From positions 1 through 9,142 of the forward strand of contig DIQS01000055.1 of NCBI GenBank assembly GCA_002427325.1: a stretch of DNA of 9,142 bases. The letters are read 5' to 3'. This DNA is from Cloacimonetes bacterium UBA5456. Lineage in GTDB: Bacteria; Cloacimonadota; Cloacimonadia; Cloacimonadales; Cloacimonadaceae. The position numbers were made by a program, and so were the translations under genes. Positions 1 through 7,600 of the stretch are shown one piece after another. Under the pieces are notes generated by a model that had not been told where the DNA came from, searched no databases, and saw only the letters and a program-made list of their open reading frames with translations. The stretch's first letter is position 1; each line of letters starts with the position of its first letter.

Positions 1-151
1 ATAAGTGTATAGTTGTGAAAATTAGTGAAAAATTAAGGCTCAAAGTGAAGAAGGAAGCCACGGGGCGAAGCTGTATGTTGGCAAGTCGTGTTGGAGAGGG
101 GCTTTTATAGACTCGATGCTTCTCGCCGTATCAGTACAACTGCAAAATGCC
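1..151. other. left-edge region after the operon's last visible gene; no supported gene
   Basis: This 151-base stretch follows the stop codon of the permease and runs off the window. I see no GC-rich hairpin followed by a T-run in either direction, so there is no clear terminator for the leftward operon. On the plus strand, one frame is open from the edge to a TAG at 108-110 (35 codons, rich in Lys and Arg), which could be the tail of a convergent gene. On the minus strand, a GTG-initiated frame is open from about position 60 to the edge. Neither has a recognisable product, so neither is called as a gene. The missing ATPase or binding-protein gene of the transporter could begin just beyond this edge. 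Confidence 0.5.
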
Positions 152-934
152 TTAGATGTTTGCCCGCTTTTTGGGCTCGATATATTCGTCGTGATGCTGA
201 TAGCGCCAGCTCAAGAATATCCTGTCCAAGATTGCGACAATTCCAAATAATGCCATGGAAAGAGCGATGATAACGCCAATCACGGCAAAAACATGCGCAG
301 TCTGAAAAGACTTCGTTGCACGCGTCATGTAGATGCCCAGTCCGGCGGAACCGCCTAACCATTCGCCAATCACCGCGCCCATCACGCTGTAGGTGGCGGC
401 AAGCTTGAGGCCGGTGAAAAAGCTCGGCAAACTGGCAGGGAGTTTGAGATGTCTAAAGCACTTATAGTTCGATGCACCAAGTGCTTTCATCAGTCTGATC
501 TGATCTACCTGAACCTGTTGAAAGCCTTCAAAGAGACCCAAAGTGATCGGGAAAAAGCAGACCAAGATCACCGTGAATATCTTTGAAGAGATGCCATAGC
601 CAAACCAGATGATCAAGATCGGGGCTATAGCGATGATCGGAACAGTCTGGGAGACGATCAAATAGGGATAGACTATCTCTTTGAAGGTCTTGGAAAAGTC
701 CATCAGGATGGCACATAAACAACCGATCACGATGCTGATGAGAAGTCCGCTGATCGCCGCTAAGAGAGTCGGCTTCAGATGGTGCCAGATCATTGCATGT
801 TGCTCGGTGAAGACTTTGAGGACATCCAGAGGAGCAGGAACAATCCAAAAGGCAATCAATGCATTGGAGCTAATCCATTGCCAGAACGCCACAAGCAGAA
901 TCAGAAGTCCCAAAGGGAGCAGCGTCTTTCTCAC
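152..934 (-). CDS. ABC transporter inner-membrane permease, SsuC/TauC/ThiX type
   Basis: This is a 260-residue integral membrane subunit of a binding-protein-dependent importer. About six hydrophobic segments are visible (roughly residues 4-24, 55-78, 92-112, 118-135, 170-193 and 212-238). After the first comes the PAPLDVL stretch typical of this family. The cytoplasmic EAA-type loop that contacts the ATPase lies near residues 149-172 (LMKALGASNYKCFRHLKLPA, ending in LPASLP). Length and layout match permeases for nitrate, sulfonate, taurine or hydroxymethylpyrimidine-type substrates, but the substrate cannot be read from the permease alone. The start is GTG at 934, which overlaps the murB stop (GTGA) and has AGGGG just upstream. 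The same frame is open further upstream to 1066, but that part is an Arg/Cys-rich shadow of murB and is not included. No ATPase or binding-protein gene is visible in the window. Confidence 0.9.
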   Translation of the reverse strand: MRKTLLPLGLLILLVAFWQWISSNALIAFWIVPAPLDVLKVFTEQHAMIWHHLKPTLLAAISGLLISIVIGCLCAILMDFSKTFKEIVYPYLIVSQTVPIIAIAPILIIWFGYGISSKIFTVILVCFFPITLGLFEGFQQVQVDQIRLMKALGASNYKCFRHLKLPASLPSFFTGLKLAATYSVMGAVIGEWLGGSAGLGIYMTRATKSFQTAHVFAVIGVIIALSMALFGIVAILDRIFLSWRYQHHDEYIEPKKRANI

Positions 935-1857
935 ATCTCCCCTACTATCCTGATCTCGGGTTCGAGCGTCACGCCGTAGCGGTCTTGCACCGTCTTTTGC
1001 ACATAGCGAATGAGTTCCAAGACCTCTGCAGCTGTGGCATGCCCGTGATTCACGATGAAGCCGCAATGCTTTTCGGAGACTCCGGCATCGCCTATTCTGA
1101 AGCCTCTTAAGCCGCAGTCATCGACGAGCTTGCCGGCAAAATAGCCCTCGGGACGCTTGAAAGCAGAGCCTGCGCTCGGCATGTCCATGGGCTGTTTGTC
1201 GTTGCGTTGATCCTGAAGCTCTTGCATCTTTTGGCGGACTACTTCCGGCTCTTCTTCCATCAATTGGAAGACGGAGCTGAGGTGAATCATGCCTAAGCGT
1301 TGCAGTGCGCTGTTGCGATAGCTGAAATCGTGTTCTTCCTTGCGGAAGTGGATGATTGGGTTTGAGGATGTCAGCGATTCTATCTCGGGTTTGAGGCACT
1401 TGCTGCAATAGAGCACGTCTTTGATCTCGCCGCCATAAGCACCGGCATTCATGAACACTGCGCCACCAACTGAGCCGGGAATCCCGCAGGCAAATTCAAG
1501 CCCTGAAAGACCTTGTTCTTGGGCAAAGTCGCAGAGTTCTTTGAGGCTCACTCCTGCAAAAGCGGAGATAAAGTTCTCATCGCGCGTCAACTTGTGGTAG
1601 TTTTCCATGCCGATAATGAGTCCGCGCATACCTTTGTCGGAAATGAGCAGGTTTGTGCCTTTGCCGAGGATGAACCACGGAGTGTTGCTATTTAGTGCCC
1701 AAAGCAAGAGGTCGATGAGCTCTCTTTGGCTTTCCGGCTTTGCTATAGCGTCGGCAGGGCCACCAATCTTGAAGCTGCTATAAGCTGCGAGCGGCTCATC
1801 AAAGAGAAGTCTGCCGCTTTCATACATTTCGGGGAATGCTTGTTTCAGTGTTTTCAT
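931..1857 (-). CDS. murB: UDP-N-acetylenolpyruvoylglucosamine reductase MurB
   Basis: MurB is a cytoplasmic FAD enzyme that reduces UDP-GlcNAc-enolpyruvate to UDP-MurNAc with NADPH, the second committed step of peptidoglycan precursor synthesis. The 308-residue product has the FAD-binding FKIGGPADA stretch (29-37), GKGTNLL (65-71), and GIPGSVGGAVFMNAGAYGGE (125-144). The catalytic positions are present: the Arg of SYRNSA (R181), the proton-donor Ser of AGSAFKRP (S231), and the Glu of LEPEIRIVG (E301). The GSAFKRP form and the length suit the shorter type II MurB found in many non-enterobacterial lineages. The start ATG at 1857 overlaps the stop of the upstream helicase gene (ATGA). No strong Shine-Dalgarno is close to it (GAGG is about 14 bases away), so translation probably depends on coupling. 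The stop overlaps the permease start. The identification is secure. Confidence 0.97.
   Translation of the reverse strand: MKTLKQAFPEMYESGRLLFDEPLAAYSSFKIGGPADAIAKPESQRELIDLLLWALNSNTPWFILGKGTNLLISDKGMRGLIIGMENYHKLTRDENFISAFAGVSLKELCDFAQEQGLSGLEFACGIPGSVGGAVFMNAGAYGGEIKDVLYCSKCLKPEIESLTSSNPIIHFRKEEHDFSYRNSALQRLGMIHLSSVFQLMEEEPEVVRQKMQELQDQRNDKQPMDMPSAGSAFKRPEGYFAGKLVDDCGLRGFRIGDAGVSEKHCGFIVNHGHATAAEVLELIRYVQKTVQDRYGVTLEPEIRIVGEM
937..943 (-). promoter_or_regulatory. ribosome binding site that fixes the permease GTG start
   Basis: On the minus strand AGGGGAG lies directly before AT-GTG. It sits inside the last codons of murB. It supports GTG at 934 as the start of the permease, because no ATG occurs in this frame until about residue 48, which is beyond the first membrane segment. 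The spacing is short (about 4 bases from AGGGG), which fits coupling to the terminating murB ribosome. Confidence 0.6.
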
Positions 1858-4673
1858 ATCTTGCTAAAAAACCTCGATATTTCGTTTTGCATCTCCAGCT
1901 CGTCTTTGAGCTGGACATGTTTTCCGGGTAAGATTTCCATGAAATACTGTCCATATTTCTTTCTGCTCACTCTGCTGTCCATGATGAGGACTATGCCTCG
2001 GTCGCTTTTACTGCGGATGAGTCTGCCGAAGCCTTGCCTCAGTCTAAGTAGAGCATTGGGTAACATATAGTGCATAAAAGAGTCTTTCTTCTCTCTTTCG
2101 AGTTTGTCTAAATATGCCTCTACTAAGGGCTCGGAAGGGACTTGGAAGGGGATCTTGTAGAGGATGAGTAGCGAGAGTGATTCGCCTTGCACGTCAACGC
2201 CTTCCCAGAATGAGGAAGTTCCCAACAGGGCGGCGTTCTTTGCCTTCTTGAATTCTTCCAAGATGCTGGTTCTGCTACCGCCTTTACCTTGCGCAAAAAG
2301 CGGACGCTGAGCGTGGAAGAAATCGTCTGAAAGCTCGTTGTAGGCAGCGTCAAGGTCGCGATATGCGGTGAAAAGCACCATCGTGCCTACATCGGCGGTA
2401 TTGAGCACACTCTTGAGGCAGGATAGCGCTTGGCTTTGGAAGTATTTATCTTTGGGTTCAGGCAGAAAGCTCGTCACCAAGAGTTTGGATTGAGTGTCAT
2501 AGTCAAAGGGAGAATCCACGATGCGAGTGACTACGCCACCTTCTTCCACCAAGGATAGTCCCGATTGATCCATGAAATAGCGGAACTTGCCTCTGAGTGC
2601 AAGCGTCGCTGAGGTGAAGATGATGGACGGCACTTTCTTGTAGAGAAGGTCGTTGAGGAAGGTATTGACCTCGATGGGCGCATAGTTGAGATAGGATGGC
2701 GGCACGTTCTTATCCGAGCGGATGCCGTTCTCTATCCAGAGCGCAAAGTTATCGAAATCTGCATTAACAATAGAGAGCAAGATGCCCTCTATCTCTGAGA
2801 GTCTCATATAGATAGAGCTGATGCTCTCTTGCAACTGGTCAAAGTCTTTCACCTGTTTGGGTTCTAAGGTGCTGAGTATGTTCTCCAGCGCTTTGACGGC
2901 CTTGAGCAGTTCTTTAAAGTCCATGTTGAAAGTCTGTATCTGCTGGAAGAGCTGTTCTGCCTCGCCGAGCGACTTGATTCTCAGCTTGTTATATGAATCA
3001 GCCGCACTGCATTTGAGCGCAGCGTGGTTGAAGAAGTCCATCGCCGGAGTGCGACACTTCTGCGTGAGCTCGGCAATCCTTTCTATTTGCGAGACGCATT
3101 GTCCTTTCTTTTCATCGGAAAGCACGCTGCTCTTGATGGAAGATTCAAAGTTCCCCAAAAGGGTGCCCTTGGAGCGCTTTGTGCTGCCGGCTAACTGATT
3201 GAATAGCACTGCTATGTCTATATATGAAATGGTCGATCCCAGATGCGTGGATGCGGCAGACATGAGGTTATGCGCTTCATCGATGACGAGGTAGTCATAC
3301 TCGCCCAAGGTGGAGTTTTCCATCCTCATATCTGCTAAGAGTAGCGCATGATTTGCCACGATAATAGAGGCATTCTCGCTCTCTTTGCGCAGGCGCATCA
3401 CATAGCATTCACGGTAATGTGGACACTTTCTATTTGAGCATAGATATCTATCTGAGCATATCTTGCGCCATGTGACGCTGAATCTGTTGCGATCAAAGGA
3501 TGAGTTCTCTGAGATGTCTCCGGTCTGGGTCTGAGATTTCCACACGAAGAGATAGAGCAAAGCCTGAGCATCCCATCGACTGAGCTCTTTTTGCCCTAAG
3601 AGTTCTTGCCAGCGTCTTTCACAGATATAGTTTTCCCTGCCTTTGATTAGCACGGCTTTAAAGGGCAGAGGCAGCATCTCTCTGAGCTGGGGCAAGTCTT
3701 TATAAAAGAGCTGTTCCTGAAGGTTCTTGGTGTTTGTAGAGACCACAACGCGGGATTTCCCTCGATTGGAAAAGTTCAAAGCGGGCACGAGATAGGCAAA
3801 AGACTTCCCTATCCCCGTTCCGGCTTCAATGGCAAGATGTCTGCTGCGGCTCAGAGCGTCATAGACCTCCTCAGCCATCTGCAATTGCCCTTCGCGGTAT
3901 TCAAAGTTGGGAAACTTCTGACTAAAGAGTCCATCGCTGGAGAACACATCATTGATGCTCATATCGGGCGCAGAAGGCATGCTATTCTCAATGATATTAA
4001 AGAAAGGACTCTTGATCTTCTTAGGTGCGGCAAAAGTAAGAGCCGTGCCTTTTTGATATTCGAGCACTGTTCTAAAAAATAGACTGTCAATCGATTGTGA
4101 GATCACTCCAAAGCCGTTAAGCCTGCCATTGGATATCATGCTAAAGTTTTGCGTGATATATTCCATCATGGTCACAAATAGCTCTGCAGTCGCCTTTGCA
4201 TCGGCATCTGCCCTATGCGCATCTTCCAACGGGATATTATAATGATTCACCAAAGTGCCAAGCTTGTGATTGGTGACAAAAGGCAGATAGATGCGCGAGA
4301 TTTCGAGAGTGTCGATCAAGGCATTTGACATGGGAAATTGTCCCATCAGCTCGATATTGTAATTGATGAAACCTATGTCGAACTGAACATTGTGCCCCAC
4401 GATGGCGTCGCTTCCAACAAACTCGCGAAACCTGGGCAAGATCTCTTTGATATAAGGCGCATCCTTGAGCATATCGCTGGTGATATTTGTGAGCTGCTGA
4501 ACAAATTTCGGCAGGGAATAATGCGGGCGCACAAAGCTTTGAAAGCGTTCAGTTTCCTTGCCTTTGACATATCTTATCGCCGCAAGCTCAATGATCTCGT
4601 CTTTTCTCTCATCCAGCCCCGTTGTTTCAATATCTATCGCTACAAAATTCAATACTTCTGTGATGCTCATCAT
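1854..4673 (-). CDS. dinG: DinG-family helicase with N-terminal DEDDh exonuclease domain
   Basis: This 939-residue protein has two parts. Residues 8-170 are a DnaQ/epsilon-like 3'-5' exonuclease: DIETTG (14-19), GHNVQFD (93-99), and HRADAD (153-158), which supplies the His and last Asp of a DEDDh site. Residues 255-939 are a superfamily 2 XPD/DinG helicase: Walker A EAGTGIGKS (283-291), DEAH box VIDEAH (463-468), SATL (688-691), GTSSFWEGVDVQGE (818-831), and motif VI QGFGRLIRS (880-888). Between Walker A and the DEAH box lie C351, C412, C417 and C423. Their X4 and X5 spacing matches the iron-sulfur cluster of Escherichia coli DinG, and C406 is an extra cysteine. The expected role is 5'-3' unwinding of branched or RNA-containing DNA with coupled trimming, in repair or in replication-transcription conflicts. 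The start ATG at 4673 overlaps the regulator's stop (ATGA). A second ATG follows at once (4670), so the exact start is uncertain by one codon. Confidence 0.95.
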   Translation of the reverse strand: MMSITEVLNFVAIDIETTGLDERKDEIIELAAIRYVKGKETERFQSFVRPHYSLPKFVQQLTNITSDMLKDAPYIKEILPRFREFVGSDAIVGHNVQFDIGFINYNIELMGQFPMSNALIDTLEISRIYLPFVTNHKLGTLVNHYNIPLEDAHRADADAKATAELFVTMMEYITQNFSMISNGRLNGFGVISQSIDSLFFRTVLEYQKGTALTFAAPKKIKSPFFNIIENSMPSAPDMSINDVFSSDGLFSQKFPNFEYREGQLQMAEEVYDALSRSRHLAIEAGTGIGKSFAYLVPALNFSNRGKSRVVVSTNTKNLQEQLFYKDLPQLREMLPLPFKAVLIKGRENYICERRWQELLGQKELSRWDAQALLYLFVWKSQTQTGDISENSSFDRNRFSVTWRKICSDRYLCSNRKCPHYRECYVMRLRKESENASIIVANHALLLADMRMENSTLGEYDYLVIDEAHNLMSAASTHLGSTISYIDIAVLFNQLAGSTKRSKGTLLGNFESSIKSSVLSDEKKGQCVSQIERIAELTQKCRTPAMDFFNHAALKCSAADSYNKLRIKSLGEAEQLFQQIQTFNMDFKELLKAVKALENILSTLEPKQVKDFDQLQESISSIYMRLSEIEGILLSIVNADFDNFALWIENGIRSDKNVPPSYLNYAPIEVNTFLNDLLYKKVPSIIFTSATLALRGKFRYFMDQSGLSLVEEGGVVTRIVDSPFDYDTQSKLLVTSFLPEPKDKYFQSQALSCLKSVLNTADVGTMVLFTAYRDLDAAYNELSDDFFHAQRPLFAQGKGGSRTSILEEFKKAKNAALLGTSSFWEGVDVQGESLSLLILYKIPFQVPSEPLVEAYLDKLEREKKDSFMHYMLPNALLRLRQGFGRLIRSKSDRGIVLIMDSRVSRKKYGQYFMEILPGKHVQLKDELEMQNEISRFFSKI

Positions 4674-7600
4674 TCATCCCGATTTAGATTATATCTTTGC
4701 AATTTCTTGATCAAACCCTGCCTGGAAAGCCCCAATTCTTTGGCAGCTTGCGTTTGATTCCAATCGTTTTTCTCCAAACATGCAACAATCATCTTACGTT
4801 CCAATTCTTCCACGGCTTCTTTGAGGTTCTTTTTTGAACTGAGCAAGTCTATCGTTCGGCTGTGATCCATGTGTTTATAGACCTCTTCCGAGAAGTCTGC
4901 CGGCGAGATGAAGGTGTTGTCCTCAACCAGCGTGACAGCGCGCTCAATCTCGTTTTCAAGCTGACGAACATTGCCCGGAAACTCATAGTTTTCAAGCATC
5001 TTCATAGCTTCCGAACTGAAGCCCAAAACGTTTTTATCCATTCGTGTATTATATTTATCCAAGAAATGAATAGCCAAGAGAGGGACGTCACCCGGGCGAT
5101 TTCGAAGCGGCGGGACTATGATCCTGATCACGTTTAGGCGATAGTAGAGGTCGAGGCGAAACTCCCCGCTCTTCACCTTTTCTATCAGCGAGATATTTGT
5201 GGCACAAACCACTCGCACATTGACCTTTTCCGTCTTAGTAGCACCCACACGCTTGATCTCTCCTTCTTGCAAGACGCGCAATAGCTTTGCCTGAGTAGAT
5301 TGGCTGATATCTGCAATCTCGTCGAGGAAGAATGTGCCTCCATCGGCGACCTCGAAGAGTCCCTTCTTATCGTAAGCTGCACCCGTGAAAGAGCCTTTTA
5401 CGTGACCAAATAGTTCACTTTCGAGGAGCGACTCCGGCAAAGCACCGCAATATTGGGCAACATAAGCCTTATTTGACCTGTTGCTGCTATAGTGCAAAGC
5501 ACGGGCTATCAGTTCCTTACCTGTCCCGCTCTCCCCCTCCAAAAGTACTGTTGTAGGCGTATCTTTGACCTTTTCCACGATCTCAAATATCTTCATCATC
5601 TCCGGACTTTTCCCGATGATGTTAGCATATATATTGTCTTCCAACAGTTGCTTACGTATTGTTGCATGTGTCTTTTCTAAGTTTGCACTACGAATGTTCT
5701 CGATGATAACGATTACCTGATTTGCAAGTGCATTGAGCAGGTTTATAATGCGTTCACTGAAGTAATTCGATCCTCTGCTGCAATAGAGCATAACGACACC
5801 CAGACAGCTCTGACGGATGGATAGTGGCAGGAAGAGGATGTTGTTATATTTAACCGAGATTTGCGGCTGTTTGAGGTTATTGACCTCGTTTTCTTGGCAT
5901 GTTTCCGCGCAAAGCTTGATGATGGTCTCAAAGGCATCGTCTTCCGGTGAGAAATCGTGATAGAACTTATATTCCCAAGCCTCGGGATTGCCGGGACTTC
6001 CGCCCAAGCATAGCATGCCGCCATCGGCCTCGGATATCTCGATGAGACTACTGAGTGCTTGCTCAATGATGATGTCCAAATCAGTAATTTCATTGAGCTT
6101 TTGCGTGATCTCATAGAACTGATTGAGCAGGTTTTCTTCAAACTCCACTTCTTTGAGTTCCGAGGAGTATTCTCGCATCACTTTCTGCAGGAGTATATCA
6201 TTTTGTTCCAACAACTTAATAGAGCCAAAGCGCTGTATTATCTTCTTGTTATTCTTGAGGATTTGCAGCGCTTTTTCCCATTCTTTGAGGTCTAAAAGCA
6301 CACCTGCCAATTCATAATTTGCCAGCGACAACTCATATTGATCCCTTGAGGAAAGAAAATACTTGATTGCATCGTTAAAGTGCTGCTTTGCATGCTCATA
6401 GTTCTTTCTTTCCAAGAGTCCGAGATAGAAATAGGACTTTCCGATCTCAAGATCGTTGCGCAGCTCACGAGCCAAGTTAAGTGCTTCATTGGCATAATAA
6501 TCCGCACTCTCTTGATTGTGGGTCATAATGAAATAGAAGGCTTGGTACTGACAGCCTTCGATGATCTTATCACGCGCACCAAGATTCTTGAAAAAATCAA
6601 GACTCTCAACGAGATAGCGGTATGCATCCTTAAACTTATGCAGCTTTGTCAAGACCGAGCCGAGGTTACCATAGAGCTCGGCTTTGATATAGTCGTCACT
6701 CACCTCCGGCAAAAGCTCCAATCCTTTGAAATACAAATCATAAGCAAGATTCAATTCCCCGCTTTTCTCATATATCTCTCCAAGATTGTTAAACGAGCGC
6801 AAAAGCCCTTCCACAAAGCTATTTTCCTCTGAAAGCTTGATTGCCTTCTCATAGAACTCGATAGAGCCTTCCCAATCACCCTGTTTAAACCGCAAAGCCC
6901 CGAGATTATTGTGCGAAGCCACGGTATTGCGGAAAAAGTTGAACTCAATCGCGATCTCCATGGATTTTTTCAGCGCTTCTTCCGCACCTTCAAAATCACC
7001 GTGATCCATCCTTGTAACACCCATATTATTATATATGTTAGTGATGTTATATGGCTCTGCTAAAAGTCTTTGAATCTTAAGAGCTTCCTCAAGATAATAC
7101 AGCGATCTGTGCGCATCCCCTTTGTCATCCATCAAACCACCTAAATTGTTATAACACACACTGATCCCATTGAGACTATAGTTCTTTTTCTCCAGGTCTA
7201 AGCTCTTGAGGAAATAACTCTCACTACTGCTCCAATCTCCTTGAAACATAAAAAGCACGCCCATATTATTGTATATCGCAGCCAAGCCATTGTTGTCTTT
7301 TGCAAGGAGATAGAGGGTTTCCGCCTCTTTGAAAGCATCCTGGGAATTGTCCCATTCATTGGTATAATAATGAATCTTCCCGCGGATTTTTTTGGTCTCG
7401 GCCTGCAATCTATAGCGACTTTGCTGATCCTCAACCACGCTAAGGTTAGCCAAAACGTTCTCAAGATTGGCAAAGGCTTCGATAAACTCTTCATTTTCAC
7501 CCAAAATATCGGCTTTTAGGAGGAGAATTCGCGCACGCCAATACTCGTCGATGGTGCTCGGCGAATACTTTTTAATGATTTCCAGCGCGAAGTTATTTGA

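Noticed and set aside
935..1066. N-terminal extension of the permease frame from an ATG at 1066
   Set aside because: The extra 44 residues are rich in Arg, Cys and His, are antisense to no signal, and lie wholly inside the conserved C-terminus of murB in another frame. The GTG at 934 has a Shine-Dalgarno and starts right before the first membrane segment.
4338..4757. 139-codon plus-strand open frame across the regulator/dinG junction
   Set aside because: It lies opposite the exonuclease motifs of dinG and the helix-turn-helix end of the regulator, both clearly coding on the minus strand.
6380..6832. 150-codon plus-strand open frame opposite the TPR region
   Set aside because: It is antisense to the regulator's strongly conserved TPR units, has no family resemblance, and no ribosome binding site supports it. 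Long antisense frames are common opposite repeat-rich coding sequence.
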